Positions 37,228 through 47,242 of a stretch of 64,000 nt of DNA are shown piece by piece. Position 1 is the first letter of the stretch, and the number at the start of each line of letters is the position of its first letter. Made by a program: the position numbers and the translations under genes. Below the pieces are notes generated by a model. That model made no database searches, was not told the origin of the DNA, and saw nothing but the letters and a program-made list of their open reading frames with translations. Source of the stretch: Pseudoduganella ginsengisoli (lineage in GTDB: Bacteria; Pseudomonadota; Gammaproteobacteria; Burkholderiales; Burkholderiaceae_D); NCBI RefSeq assembly GCF_009720865.1, contig NZ_WNLA01000001.1, positions 1 through 64,000 of the forward strand, written 5' to 3'.

Positions 37228-39435
37228 TTAAGGAACCACCGATGCATAAACCAAAGCAGCTTCACGCATACGTTGTAACTGGCTGACAAAGTAATCCTTG
37301 CCAGTACGTGCGTGGTTTAAGAGATTACCCCTCGCACTATATACCATTGGCAATTCCTCAACAACACTATTTGTGATGCAATTGCACTTGCCTTTACTTG
37401 CCAAACGAGTTTCCAGCTTGAATGGGAAGCTGCTGGAACCTTCAAGATGCGTCCAGCCCGGGCGCATCCCCTGGCGAGGCGTCAAAGGAAACGCCAGGGA
37501 GAAGCCGACTTTTTTATCCGCTTCACTCGTCCTTAAATAAGCCTGCGCCTGAATATCACCATACCAGCGACTCAACTGAAGCGAAGGTCCTTTATCTTTT
37601 GACTGGTACCGGTTATACCCCAATTCTGCTGTAATGCCCAGCGGCTGATATGCCCACAAATATGATGCACTGGCTGCTCTGATATCCTGGCGCAACCCAT
37701 AAAAATCAATGCGATGCATACGGCTGGCTTGCAAGCGGACCTGATCGTCGCGATACGGGACAAACCAAGTGGTTTCATTTTGGAAGCCAGTCGCATCGTA
37801 ATTGAATTTACCTCCAGTAGTAACATTCAAAACGCGGTCGGTTACCCAAAATGCCTGACTTAAAATAGCCGCCTTCAATTTATTGGGCTGTTGTGCATAA
37901 CCCAAGAAACCATGCTTTACGTCATCTGATTCAGCCAGCGTACGAACATAGCTGACACCCGCTTCCGCCCCCCTCCAGAGAGGAACATATGCCTGAATAT
38001 TCATGGACAGCGAATAATCGAACACCCCTAGTTCTGTACCGACAAACTTGATCAATTGAGGATCAATGCGCACCCGCGAGTATCCCCGCGCACCCTCTGC
38101 ATTATTCAGCCAGCGAACATCCGAACCATCACCGGGTCGGTAGCGCACTGACAGTGTTGAGCGGGCCTCATAATCGCTTCCATCCCGCAAGAATCGCGCA
38201 TAGCTTCGGCGATCAATACTAACCTGATACAGAGGCAATCCGGTTTTCTTCGTCACTGCAGACACCGTTGCCACATCTGCCGGCGCTGCTACCGCACCAA
38301 CACCCAGAACAATGCCAAGCGCATCGGCTTCGTTCTGATTGTAGCGGTGATTTTCATATTCGATCACTAATTCATTGCCACGCTGGCCGACGCGCACGCG
38401 CTCCAGGCCCGCCTTTTCCACCTGAACCTGTATGCGCTGCAACACTTCAGCTGGAATATCACTTGTTTTTGCACCAACAAGATCGACTTGCGCCCCCCCC
38501 ACATCAACACCGGACGGCGGAGTCCAAAGCGGCGCCATTGAGTTGGATTGCTGAGGGGAAGACCCGGTACGGCTTGGTACCGGAGGCGTCCATATCGGCT
38601 CATCTGGCAACGAAACCTTGCGCACCGCACGTGCATTCGGACCAAATGGGACGGTCAGTGCGAGATTAACCCCGCTGTTATTCACACGTACGCCATCCGG
38701 CGCATGCATTCCCAATGTACGTTGTACCCCAACAACAATATGCGTGTTTGCAAATTGCGACAATGGCCTGCTGACATAGCGCATCCCCGCAACATAACCG
38801 CCACTGACGCGTTCAGCCAGTACCGACGCACCGCTATTCCACAGCGCATACTCCGCACTACCAAACATGCCGCGCAAATAGGTCTGGCCTGAAGCCTTAC
38901 CAATGTTAAGCCGCAATGGCCCCCACGTATCACTTACCGCAACATACTTGGAGCTGAAGTAAGGATTGCCACCACCTAAATCATTGACGCCAAAGGCAAT
39001 ATCCGGCTGAAAATTGAAAATTTTCGGAATGCCGATTTTTACATTCGCCGACAAATCGCGCACACCATTATTGCTTGGCGTGCCTGGATAATTTGCCAGC
39101 CGTCCCGACAATTCAACATATGGCAACAGCCCGATACCGAACTGATAGTTTTCACCGCGTTTTTGCTTATAGAATTCAGGTTCCGACGCATTATTCAAAC
39201 CAAATACCGCAACGCCGTCACGCAAAACCGCCCCATCCGGCACAGTTAGCGCTCCGGATGAGCCCGACATCGCCATTGCACCAACTTCAGCAGGGTGGCG
39301 CAGCGGCGCATCAAGAGCAGATGAATCTGCAGAAAACGCCAGCACATCAGACATCGGCGCTGCGATAACCAAAGGAAGAATCAAATGGCAGGAACGAGGC
39401 ACGTAGGGGCTAACTTTCACTCGGGTGGACAACAT
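37228..39435 (-). CDS. YjbH-type outer-membrane protein of exopolysaccharide export
   Basis: YjbH-family proteins are large outer-membrane beta-barrel proteins linked to exopolysaccharide production. From the ATG at 39435 the protein has 735 residues with a signal-like N-terminus and many amphipathic strands after residue 60, plus the family-type tail (LLNHARTGKDYFVSQLQRMR). The GTG two codons earlier is less likely. It lies next to the polysaccharide genes but is transcribed away from them. Family membership is judged from sequence features; the exact polymer is unknown. Confidence 0.75.
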   Translation of the reverse strand: MLSTRVKVSPYVPRSCHLILPLVIAAPMSDVLAFSADSSALDAPLRHPAEVGAMAMSGSSGALTVPDGAVLRDGVAVFGLNNASEPEFYKQKRGENYQFGIGLLPYVELSGRLANYPGTPSNNGVRDLSANVKIGIPKIFNFQPDIAFGVNDLGGGNPYFSSKYVAVSDTWGPLRLNIGKASGQTYLRGMFGSAEYALWNSGASVLAERVSGGYVAGMRYVSRPLSQFANTHIVVGVQRTLGMHAPDGVRVNNSGVNLALTVPFGPNARAVRKVSLPDEPIWTPPVPSRTGSSPQQSNSMAPLWTPPSGVDVGGAQVDLVGAKTSDIPAEVLQRIQVQVEKAGLERVRVGQRGNELVIEYENHRYNQNEADALGIVLGVGAVAAPADVATVSAVTKKTGLPLYQVSIDRRSYARFLRDGSDYEARSTLSVRYRPGDGSDVRWLNNAEGARGYSRVRIDPQLIKFVGTELGVFDYSLSMNIQAYVPLWRGAEAGVSYVRTLAESDDVKHGFLGYAQQPNKLKAAILSQAFWVTDRVLNVTTGGKFNYDATGFQNETTWFVPYRDDQVRLQASRMHRIDFYGLRQDIRAASASYLWAYQPLGITAELGYNRYQSKDKGPSLQLSRWYGDIQAQAYLRTSEADKKVGFSLAFPLTPRQGMRPGWTHLEGSSSFPFKLETRLASKGKCNCITNSVVEELPMVYSARGNLLNHARTGKDYFVSQLQRMREAALVYASVVP

Positions 39436-39822
39436 AAACACATCGTTTGATTATCTCATACGCAATATCTTTTCACCAATGATGGTCGAAAATGTTGTAC
39501 GTAGACCACTTATATGCACGACGATAGCAACCATGCAGCTTTTCAATCTTAGAATGGAACAGCAGTGACCCGCAATGATGGGGGCGATACGGTATTTAGC
39601 GATAATTCGATAGATTCCCGGTCTACAACATCATGTAAAATTAGGCAATTTCCAACTGCAGCATGGCTAGGTTAGAATTAAGACAACTTTTCTTGCACCA
39701 ACTTGAGCTCTTCCGCTCCGTTTTCCGGTCATTACGCAACACGGCCACGGACTGTAATGCGATCGGTATGTATTTCTCATAAGAGGCGGTGCAGCTGGGC
39801 TACTAGCTATCCTGACGCATAG
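39436..39822. other. 387-bp intergenic region between yjbH-type and dehydratase genes
   Basis: No coding sequence is supported here. It is AT-richer than its neighbours and must hold the divergent promoters for the YjbH-type gene (-) and the dehydratase gene (+). The stretch GGCGGTGCAGCTGGG near 39785 faintly recalls a JUMPstart/ops element but does not match it well. Confidence 0.5.
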
Positions 39823-41757
39823 ATGAAGAACACTTTCCTGAACCTTTCCCGCCGGCAAAAGCAATTAATTGCCGCCATTACAGATGCAATCTGTCTCCCC
39901 CTAATCTTCAGCCTGGCGCTAGCGCTTCACCTGGAAACACTGCAAGGATCCACCTTTGGACATTTCACTTGGTGGGCTCTGGCCACCAGCCTGTTTGCTA
40001 TCCCAACTTTTGCCATGTTGGGCTTGTATCGGGCTGTGGTGCGCTACATTGATCAAAAAATTATTGGCACCGTTGTAGCGGGGGTCACGCTTTCGGTACT
40101 GGTCCTGGCTGAAACAGCACACCAACTTCAGGCGCCATTGCTAACCCCGGCAGTATTTATCATCTATTCAGTGACGGCGGTACTTTACGTGCTCATTAGC
40201 CGCCTGATTGCTCGGAGCATATTCGCCGGAGCTTACATCGGCGGCGATCGCCGGCGTGTTGCCATCTATGGCGCCGGCCAAGGCGGCAGTTTGCTGGCCA
40301 ACGCCCTGAAACCCAGCCGCGAATACAATCCCATCCTGTTTGTTGATGACAACCCGCAACGCCAGAACACAACCATAGGCGGCATTCGCGTTTATTCGCC
40401 TGCGCATTTGGGTCGGCTGGCAGCGCAACACAACATCGATACGGTATTGCTTGCGATGCCATCGCTAAGTACTGATGAGCAACGGCTGATTGTTGCCCGC
40501 TTGGCTGACTTGAAGCTCAAAATCAAAATTACGCCTCCCATCGCAGATTTGTTGCGCGGAAATGCACAAGTGCAAGACGTAAGGGAGATTGAAATTGATG
40601 ATTTACTGGGTCGCAATTCCGTTGCTCCTGACCCGCATTTAATGTCACCGTGTATTGAAGGGAAAGCCGTGCTGGTCAGCGGCGCAGGCGGTTCAATCGG
40701 CTCTGAACTATGCCGCCAGATTATTTTACTTAAACCATCACGCCTGGCATTACTTGAATTATCAGAATTTGCACTGTATTCGATTGAACAGGAATTAAAG
40801 GAAATCATTGCCATGCATGGTCTCGAAGTGGAATTGCTTCCCTTCGTAGGTTCTGTTTTGGATTATGAGAAGTGCAAACGCATTATGACGTCGCTGGGCA
40901 TTGAAACGGTCTACCATGCGGCGGCATACAAGCACGTTCCGCTGGTCGAGCACAATCCCATTGAAGGCATCCGGAACAATGTTTTTGGCACGTTGAACTT
41001 TGCCAAAGCCGCTATCGCCGCTAGCGTCAATTGTTTTATCCTGATTTCCACTGATAAAGCTGTGCGCCCGACCAATGTCATGGGGGCTACTAAACGGCTT
41101 GCCGAACTGATCTTGCAAGCCTTTACACGACAAGGCAGTAACACGCGGTTTTCCATGGTCCGCTTCGGCAACGTCCTCGGATCATCAGGCTCTGTAGTCC
41201 CTCTGTTCCGCAAGCAAATTGCAGCAGGTGGCCCAATCACACTAACGCACCCGGAAATTACCCGCTACTTCATGACCATTCCCGAAGCAGCGCAATTGGT
41301 ACTTCAGGCGGGTTCGATGGCCACCGGTGGCGACGTATTTGTGTTGGATATGGGAGAACCTGTCCGTATCGCCGACTTGGCACAGCGTATGGTGCAATTG
41401 AGCGGACAAGAAGTGAAATCTCCCGCCTGTCCGCATGGGAATATCGAGATCCGCTTTATTGGTTTGCGCCCAGGAGAAAAACTGTACGAAGAGCTTCTGA
41501 TCGGCAATAACGTCTCCGGCACGTCGCATCCGTTGATCATGCGTGCCCAGGAAACTGAAATAGACTGGCCATTCCTGGAAATCATGCTGAAGCAATTAGA
41601 CGAAGCTTGCGACCGTATGGAGCACGACACCATCCGCAACCAGTTGATGAAAATGGTCAGGGAATATCGGCCGAATTCACCAATTTCCGACCTGTTATGG
41701 CTTGAGCAAGAACCTCAGGAAATCATTGAAACCATGCGTGCCGATACGATTGCCTGA
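39823..41757 (+). CDS. Membrane UDP-sugar 4,6-dehydratase (PglF/WbpM/CapD family)
   Basis: Makes 4-keto-6-deoxy UDP-GlcNAc, a precursor of bacillosamine, QuiNAc and related sugars. The 644 residues have four N-terminal transmembrane helices (about 12-130), a first Rossmann domain (GAGQGGSL at about 150) and a catalytic SDR domain with GAGGSIGSE (about 286-294) and STDKAVRPTNVMGATKR, where Met replaces the Tyr of the classic YxxxK, as in WbpM, PglF and FlaA1. It is alone on the + strand, facing the - strand glycan operon, with a strong terminator in between. Confidence 0.92.
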   Translation: MKNTFLNLSRRQKQLIAAITDAICLPLIFSLALALHLETLQGSTFGHFTWWALATSLFAIPTFAMLGLYRAVVRYIDQKIIGTVVAGVTLSVLVLAETAHQLQAPLLTPAVFIIYSVTAVLYVLISRLIARSIFAGAYIGGDRRRVAIYGAGQGGSLLANALKPSREYNPILFVDDNPQRQNTTIGGIRVYSPAHLGRLAAQHNIDTVLLAMPSLSTDEQRLIVARLADLKLKIKITPPIADLLRGNAQVQDVREIEIDDLLGRNSVAPDPHLMSPCIEGKAVLVSGAGGSIGSELCRQIILLKPSRLALLELSEFALYSIEQELKEIIAMHGLEVELLPFVGSVLDYEKCKRIMTSLGIETVYHAAAYKHVPLVEHNPIEGIRNNVFGTLNFAKAAIAASVNCFILISTDKAVRPTNVMGATKRLAELILQAFTRQGSNTRFSMVRFGNVLGSSGSVVPLFRKQIAAGGPITLTHPEITRYFMTIPEAAQLVLQAGSMATGGDVFVLDMGEPVRIADLAQRMVQLSGQEVKSPACPHGNIEIRFIGLRPGEKLYEELLIGNNVSGTSHPLIMRAQETEIDWPFLEIMLKQLDEACDRMEHDTIRNQLMKMVREYRPNSPISDLLWLEQEPQEIIETMRADTIA

Positions 41758-41772
41758 ACAGAATTTCCAGAT

Positions 41773-41813
41773 AAAAAAATGCCCCGGCGCTTTTCAGCGC
41801 CGGGGCATTTTTT
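41773..41813. terminator. Bidirectional terminator between convergent transcripts
   Basis: An aaaaaatgccccggcgct / agcgccggggcatttttt hairpin with a perfect stem, a 4-base loop and A/T tracts on both sides, lying between the dehydratase (+) and the transketolase operon (-). Confidence 0.92.
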
Positions 41814-41858
41814 ATGGGAATCGCTATCAGCCGGTGCGTAGATTCCCGGCCAACAACC

Positions 41859-42827
41859 TCAGTCCAGACTGTCCATAATTTTCTGTGCGATCTTGTTCGC
41901 AACCAAGCCATATTTGTCCAGCAAATAACGGTACTCCGCAGTTTTGCCGAACAAATCCGGCAAGCCAATAATGACCTGTGCCGGCGCGTTGCGGAAGCCC
42001 GCCTTGTATTCGGCTACGGCACTACCCAGGCCACCAATGACGCTGTGCTCTTCCACCGTCACGATCAGCTTCGACGATTTAATCGCCTTGTCGAGCACCG
42101 CGGTATCGAGCGGCTTAATCGTATGCATATTTACCACGGTCGCCGACACGCCTTGCGCTTCCAGCAATTTGGCGGCTTCCAGCGATTCATACACCATGGT
42201 GCCGTTGGCAACGATGGTAATATCGGTACCTTCGCGCAAAGTGATTGCTTTACCGATTTCGAACTCGTAATCCCCTTGGTACACCATCGGGTTATTCGGC
42301 GCCCCCGTCAGGCGGATATACAGCGGGCCGTCAAACTTGGCCGCGGCAAACACACATTTGACGATTTCCATGCAGTCCGCTGGCGACACCACCGTCATAT
42401 TCGGGATGGCGCGCATCACGGCGGCATCTTCGATACCGTAGTGTGAATTGCCCAGGTAAGCCATCGATACACCGCTGCCGATCGCCACGGCTTTCACCGG
42501 CAGATTCATATATCCCATGTTCATGCGAATCTGCTCACTGGCACGCATCGACAGGAAGGGTGCAAACGACGTGGCAAACACGTTCAAGCCTTCCTTCGCC
42601 AAACCTGCGGCCACACCAATCAGGTTTTGCTCGGCAATGCCGACATTCAGGAATTGCGACGGATAGGCTTTCTTGAAACGGTCCAGCCCCGACGAATTAC
42701 CCAGGTCAGCCGACAGGACCATCAAATCCGGCGTGGATTCCGCCAGCGCCAGAATAGCTTGTCCAAACACGCCGCGCGAGCCCAGACGGGACCATTGACG
42801 CGCATTACTTGCAGTGAATTCGACCAT
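41859..42827 (-). CDS. Transketolase-like TPP enzyme, C-terminal subunit
   Basis: The C-terminal half of a split thiamine-diphosphate transketolase. The 322 residues carry the central pyrimidine-binding domain with the conserved Glu66 in NVGIAEQNLIG and the C-terminal transketolase domain (GGLGSAVAEY). It is encoded directly after the N-terminal subunit with no gap, and is the last gene of the - strand operon. In glycan loci such pairs are thought to transfer two-carbon units; the acceptor here is not known. Confidence 0.93.
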   Translation of the reverse strand: MVEFTASNARQWSRLGSRGVFGQAILALAESTPDLMVLSADLGNSSGLDRFKKAYPSQFLNVGIAEQNLIGVAAGLAKEGLNVFATSFAPFLSMRASEQIRMNMGYMNLPVKAVAIGSGVSMAYLGNSHYGIEDAAVMRAIPNMTVVSPADCMEIVKCVFAAAKFDGPLYIRLTGAPNNPMVYQGDYEFEIGKAITLREGTDITIVANGTMVYESLEAAKLLEAQGVSATVVNMHTIKPLDTAVLDKAIKSSKLIVTVEEHSVIGGLGSAVAEYKAGFRNAPAQVIIGLPDLFGKTAEYRYLLDKYGLVANKIAQKIMDSLD

Positions 42828-43643
42828 TTAATTTCCTTCCAATTCGATCAGAGCCTGCTCATAGTGCGTTTTCGTCAAACGGTTATGATGCCACTCGTTA
42901 TTATTTTCCATAAACTTCACGCCCTTACCCTTGACGGTATGGGCGACCAGTACCTTAGGTTTGCCTTCGACCTGGCAATTCACCAGTGCATTGTGGATTT
43001 CAGGAATGTTGTGGCCATCGATGCCGCAAACGTTCCAGCCAAAAGCCTTCCATTTGTCTTCAAAGTTGCCGAAATCGATGATGTCCGGCGCAGCGCCATC
43101 GCTCTGCAGGCGGTTGTAGTCAACGATGGCCACCAGATTATCCAGCTTCAACTGGGCGGCGCACATCACCGCTTCCCAAACGGAGCCTTCGTTGCATTCG
43201 CCATCGCCCAGCAAGACGTAAATCTTGTGGTCCATGCCTTTCTTTTTCGCGGCCAGCGCCAAGCCGACACCCAGCGACAAGCCTTGCCCCAGGCTGCCGT
43301 TGGATGATTCCATGCCCAGCTCCATATTCATGACCGGGTGGGCAATCAAATCACTTTCATTGGTCTGGAACGTGGCAAATTTTTCTTCGCTGATGATGCC
43401 GGCAGCCAGCAGTGCGCTGAAATAGCCCAGTACGCCGTGCCCCTTGCTAAGAATAAAGCGATCGCGGCCTTCCCACGCCGGATTATCTTTCTGAAAGCGC
43501 ATCACGCTGCCATACAGGGTCGCCGTGATATCCACCATCGACAAGCCACCGCCCAAATGCGCGCTCAGGTTGCAGGTATGGCTAATGTCGAGAATGCTCC
43601 TTCTCATTTTCAGCGCCATGTCGCGGATAGCCTGTTCATTCAT
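42828..43643 (-). CDS. Transketolase-like TPP enzyme, N-terminal subunit
   Basis: The N-terminal half of a split transketolase, which binds the TPP diphosphate through GDGECNEGSVWEA (residues 146-158) and the later VDYN. The 271-residue start at MNEQAIRDMAL is chosen because AAGGAG lies 8 bases before it, while earlier start codons overlap the ribosome-binding site. SKGHG at about 66-70 is the usual transketolase signature. It is followed without gap by the C-terminal subunit. Confidence 0.93.
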   Translation of the reverse strand: MNEQAIRDMALKMRRSILDISHTCNLSAHLGGGLSMVDITATLYGSVMRFQKDNPAWEGRDRFILSKGHGVLGYFSALLAAGIISEEKFATFQTNESDLIAHPVMNMELGMESSNGSLGQGLSLGVGLALAAKKKGMDHKIYVLLGDGECNEGSVWEAVMCAAQLKLDNLVAIVDYNRLQSDGAAPDIIDFGNFEDKWKAFGWNVCGIDGHNIPEIHNALVNCQVEGKPKVLVAHTVKGKGVKFMENNNEWHHNRLTKTHYEQALIELEGN

Positions 43644-43693
43644 TCTCATCACTCCTTGATATTAAATTCTGAAAACACTGGCGAGCCAGCGCG

Positions 43694-44437
43694 TTAAATT
43701 TGACCGCCATCTACGCGCAGCACCTGCCCCGTCACGTAAGAGGACAAGTCGCTGGCCAGGAACAACGCAACGTTTGCGATTTCCACCGGTTCGGCAGGAC
43801 GCTTCAACGCTGTCGACGCGATCAGCTTGTCACGCGCCTTTTCTTCCATCTGGTCGTACATGTCGGTGCGGGTCACGTTCGGCGCAATCGCATTGGCGCG
43901 AATACCGGACTCGCCCAGTTCAGTCGCCATGGTTTTCGTGGCAAACATCAGCGCCGCCTTGCTGGAACCATAGCTGGTCATGCCGGCATCCCCGACCAGA
44001 CCTGCTGTCGACGCGATATTGATGATCGAGCCAGCTTTCGAGCGCGCCATGTAGCGGGAAATACCCTGAGAAAACAACAGTTGCGAAAAGAAATTCACCT
44101 CAAACACATTCTTCATGTCGGGCAAAGACGCCATCTGGAAAAACGAACCGGTTGCCACGCCTGCATTGTTGACCAGCACATCGACCTTTTGTTTGGTCGA
44201 GATAATCGTACGCACCCCGGCTTTGACTTGTTCGCTGTCCGTCAAGTCGAAGTAGACAGGAGTGATTGCCACGCCGGTGCGTTCGGCCAGTTCCGCCAGG
44301 TCGCGCGTAAATTCTTCTGTTTCCTTGCGGGCACAGGCAAACAAATTGGCGCCGTTTTCCGCGAAGACACGCAAAATTTCTTTGCCGATACCACGGCTGG
44401 AGCCGGTAACGATAGCCGTCTTGTTCTTTAAAAGCAT
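43694..44437 (-). CDS. SDR-family reductase (FabG-like)
   Basis: Short-chain dehydrogenase with 247 residues: cofactor motif TGSSRGIG at 11-18, NNAG at 90-93, catalytic Ser143, Tyr156 and Lys160 (YGSSK), and the C-terminal VTGQVLRVDGGQI typical of 3-oxoacyl-ACP reductase-like SDRs. NADPH use is plausible but not shown. Its position in an operon with an ACP and a FabZ-like protein makes a ketoacyl reduction plausible; reducing a sugar or acyloin product is an alternative. Confidence 0.88.
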   Translation of the reverse strand: MLLKNKTAIVTGSSRGIGKEILRVFAENGANLFACARKETEEFTRDLAELAERTGVAITPVYFDLTDSEQVKAGVRTIISTKQKVDVLVNNAGVATGSFFQMASLPDMKNVFEVNFFSQLLFSQGISRYMARSKAGSIINIASTAGLVGDAGMTSYGSSKAALMFATKTMATELGESGIRANAIAPNVTRTDMYDQMEEKARDKLIASTALKRPAEPVEIANVALFLASDLSSYVTGQVLRVDGGQI

Positions 44438-44454
44438 GTAATCCTCGAAATAAA

Positions 44455-44934
44455 TTAGGGTGTCGGCGTGCAGTCGCGGTAAATCTGCCCACGTTCAAAT
44501 ACAGGTTCCAGCATGGCCAGGTCGCCATCTATGGGGAAATAACCCAATGGAAATGGCGAGCGCGGATCCATGCCGATCGCCGCCATGACACGGTCATCCT
44601 GGTAATAACATTGCACCACTTGACTGCCCAGTTCGCCAAAGAAGCGGAACAGCTTGCGCTTGAGTTTTTCAATCAGCTGGCCCTGCTGCTCCCGGTCCAG
44701 TACCGCGAATGCCACGCCATGCGCGGCATGGCATTCTTCAGCAATACTGTCCAACCCCTGCTGCAGCCATGCGCGCGCGCCATTATTGCGCACATAGGCG
44801 AAGAAATTCACGTCAGCGGCACTGGGCAGGCGGCCATCGTCGCTGGCGGGAATGATCATGTCCAGCACGACCCGCAGCATCTGGTCCTGCTCTGCGCTTA
44901 ATACGCCCGTATCAACGAAATTTACGATCGCCAT
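44455..44934 (-). CDS. Gluconate 2-dehydrogenase subunit 3-like small subunit
   Basis: The 159 residues match the general form of the small subunit that accompanies GMC dehydrogenases, with an N-terminal segment LSAEQDQMLRVVLDMIIPASDDGRLPSA. No signal peptide or Tat motif is visible, so this version may work in the cytoplasm or have lost the export signal. It lies 9 bp after the GMC oxidoreductase gene, which fits a two-subunit enzyme. No cytochrome subunit is found nearby. Confidence 0.75.
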   Translation of the reverse strand: MAIVNFVDTGVLSAEQDQMLRVVLDMIIPASDDGRLPSAADVNFFAYVRNNGARAWLQQGLDSIAEECHAAHGVAFAVLDREQQGQLIEKLKRKLFRFFGELGSQVVQCYYQDDRVMAAIGMDPRSPFPLGYFPIDGDLAMLEPVFERGQIYRDCTPTP

Positions 44935-44943
44935 GACGCTCCC

Positions 44944-46542
44944 TTAACCTAAAATAGCCGGCAAGTTTTTCTTGATATTGTCGGCAATATATAAAGCCAC
45001 TGCCTGCATCGTCGACACGGGATTCACACCACCCGACGTGACAAAAATACTGCTGTCGACGACAAACAGGTTCGGTACATCATGACTACGGCCAAATGCA
45101 TCCACCACGGACGTGGCCGGGTTACTGCCCATGCGGGCAGTTCCCATCAAGTGCCACCCCGTGTTGCGCACCGGACCAAAGGCAAAGTTTTTTACAGAAC
45201 CGGCTGCCGTCATAACTTCCTTACCGCGCTCCAGCCCGTGCGCCAGCATTTTCTTGCTGTTTTCACTCAACCGATAAGTGATCTTTGGTGCAGGTATGCC
45301 ATGCGCATCCTTTAATTCCGGATCCAGCGTGACGGTATTGGTTGGCTCAGGCAAATCTTCGACAATAATGCCCATGCCGATCGTGTGGCCGAAACGGGCA
45401 GCGAAAGCCGCATGATGCCCCTGTCCCCAAGGTATGTCGCGCCGTGCAATACCTGCCATGGCTGTTTCAATCGGCCCCGGACCACGCAGCACTTGCATGG
45501 TATACCCGCGCACAAAGCCCCGCGCCTGGTCCGTTTCATAAAATTCCTGGCCCAGGATGCAGCAGCCGTGCGGCCCCAGATGAGAATCCAGCTGTTCTTC
45601 AAAGACGCCTTCCACGTAGCCCAGCGGGTGCAGCATCAGGTTCTTGCCGACCATGCCAGAACTATTGGCCAAGCCATCCGGGAATGCGGAAGAACGCGAA
45701 TTGAGCAGCAGGCGCGGGGTGCCGACACCGCTGCAGGCAACGATCACCATGCGAGCGCGCTGCACGCATTCGGCGCCCGTCTCGTCGTAATAAATCACAC
45801 CGTTCGCCAAACCCTGGCTGTCCACCGTGATTTCACGGACACGGGCGCGCGTTTTCAGTTTGACGCCATTGCGCAATGCCTCCGGCCAGTAGGTAATGTC
45901 GACACTGGATTTCGCGCCCTGCGCACAGCCGGTATTGCACGGTCCAAGATTAATGCAGCGGTCACGCCCTTTATGGGGGCGCGTAATAATCGCACTGTAG
46001 GCAGGCCACCAGTGCCAGCCCAGCTTATTAAACCCTTCCCCGATCTTTTCACCCATCCGGCCCATCGGCACGGGCGGCTGTAAACCTTCAATAGGCGGAT
46101 AAGCTGGGTCGCCACCCAGCCCGGAAACGCCCATCATTTTGTCGTTCAGCGCAAAGTACGGGTCCAGCAATTCGTAATCAATCGGCCAGTCATCTGCCAC
46201 ACCATCGAGGGTTTTTACCTTGAAGTCGGATGGGTGAAAGCGCGGAAAATGGCCCGAATACAGGATCGTGCTGCCGCCGACACCATTGAAGTTGGCAATC
46301 GCGATAGGCGAATCCTGGTCATTGATCGGGTAGTCCGATGGCAGTTTTCGCACATTTGGACTGACGTTGTACGGCCCCAGGCGTTGCACTTCCCAGTTGC
46401 GCTGCGTGCTGGGATAGCGGCCGGCATCCATCCGGTCACCTTGCTCGAGACAAAGAATATTCAGTTTCGTTTCGCTAAGAGACCAAGCCACAGCTGCACC
46501 AGAAGCCCCGGCGCCAATAATTAATACATCAACAGTTTCCAT
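44944..46542 (-). CDS. GMC-family oxidoreductase (FAD-dependent)
   Basis: FAD enzyme that oxidises an alcohol group; the substrate here is unknown. The ATG at 46542 gives 532 residues; upstream in-frame codons would add an unrelated N-terminus. GAGASG at residues 10-15 binds FAD. The C-terminal half has the His/Asn pair region (GWHLMGTARMG and TSGGVNPVSTMQAVALYI) expected of gluconate/sorbitol-type dehydrogenases. It pairs with the small subunit gene downstream. Confidence 0.88.
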   Translation of the reverse strand: METVDVLIIGAGASGAAVAWSLSETKLNILCLEQGDRMDAGRYPSTQRNWEVQRLGPYNVSPNVRKLPSDYPINDQDSPIAIANFNGVGGSTILYSGHFPRFHPSDFKVKTLDGVADDWPIDYELLDPYFALNDKMMGVSGLGGDPAYPPIEGLQPPVPMGRMGEKIGEGFNKLGWHWWPAYSAIITRPHKGRDRCINLGPCNTGCAQGAKSSVDITYWPEALRNGVKLKTRARVREITVDSQGLANGVIYYDETGAECVQRARMVIVACSGVGTPRLLLNSRSSAFPDGLANSSGMVGKNLMLHPLGYVEGVFEEQLDSHLGPHGCCILGQEFYETDQARGFVRGYTMQVLRGPGPIETAMAGIARRDIPWGQGHHAAFAARFGHTIGMGIIVEDLPEPTNTVTLDPELKDAHGIPAPKITYRLSENSKKMLAHGLERGKEVMTAAGSVKNFAFGPVRNTGWHLMGTARMGSNPATSVVDAFGRSHDVPNLFVVDSSIFVTSGGVNPVSTMQAVALYIADNIKKNLPAILG

Positions 46543-46723
46543 TACAACCACTGGTCTCCTATGCGCCTGCACTCTGGCATTTCTGGCAATGCCAATCTGC
46601 AAGTGTAGCGTGCTGCACCGGCCTTGTCACGCAAGCTGCGTACCGCCATTTGCACAATCGCCCACCAGCGGCATTTCCGCAGGCGGGCGTTGTTTTTTAC
46701 CGAACGGGCAAGCCGTCCTGAAC

Positions 46724-47188
46724 CTATGCCTTCTTCGGCAGGTATTGCTCGAGGATATCTGGAATCGTGATCAGCATGTCGGCTTCGCACGCCACTTCGC
46801 CGTTGGTATAAGCGACGCCGCGGCCTTTGCAAATGCCGCGTTTCCACGACAGCACTTCCGTCTCGATCACAAATTTATCGCCAGGCAAAACTTCTTTGCG
46901 GAACCGCACCGTGTGTTGCAACGCATGTGTGACCTTGCCTTTCAGACCAGGCTGCGTAGTAATGGCGACCGTCAGCATTTGCGCCAGCGCTTCCAACTGC
47001 AGTGCGCCAGGCATATTCGGTCCGCCAGGGAAGTGCACCGGGAAATACCATTCATTCATCGTCAGGTTCTTGAAACCTTTCGCGCTCTTTCCTGGCACCA
47101 CCTCGTCAACATGGTCAATCATCAGGAATGGATAGCGGTTAGGCTGATATTCCTGCAACTGCACACAATTTAAGCTGAAACCTTCCAT
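46724..47188 (-). CDS. FabZ-like hotdog dehydratase
   Basis: A 154-residue hotdog protein related to 3-hydroxyacyl-ACP dehydratase FabZ. The catalytic pair is present as His52 in VHFPGGPNMPG and Glu66 in LQLEALAQ. NRYPFLMIDHV precedes it as in FabZ. It lacks the long fatty-acid gene neighbourhood and instead lies in the glycan operon next to the LuxC-like reductase, so it probably acts on ACP- or CoA-bound short acyl groups. Its exact substrate is unknown. Confidence 0.85.
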   Translation of the reverse strand: MEGFSLNCVQLQEYQPNRYPFLMIDHVDEVVPGKSAKGFKNLTMNEWYFPVHFPGGPNMPGALQLEALAQMLTVAITTQPGLKGKVTHALQHTVRFRKEVLPGDKFVIETEVLSWKRGICKGRGVAYTNGEVACEADMLITIPDILEQYLPKKA

Positions 47189-47242
47189 GCATTACTCCAT
47201 TCATTGTTCTAAATAATAGGCGCGATACCGTACCGGCCAGCC

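Noticed and set aside
39780-39822. JUMPstart/ops element upstream of the dehydratase
   Set aside because: GGCGGTGCAGC differs from the ops core GGCGGTAGCGT at several bases and the context is otherwise unlike JUMPstart.
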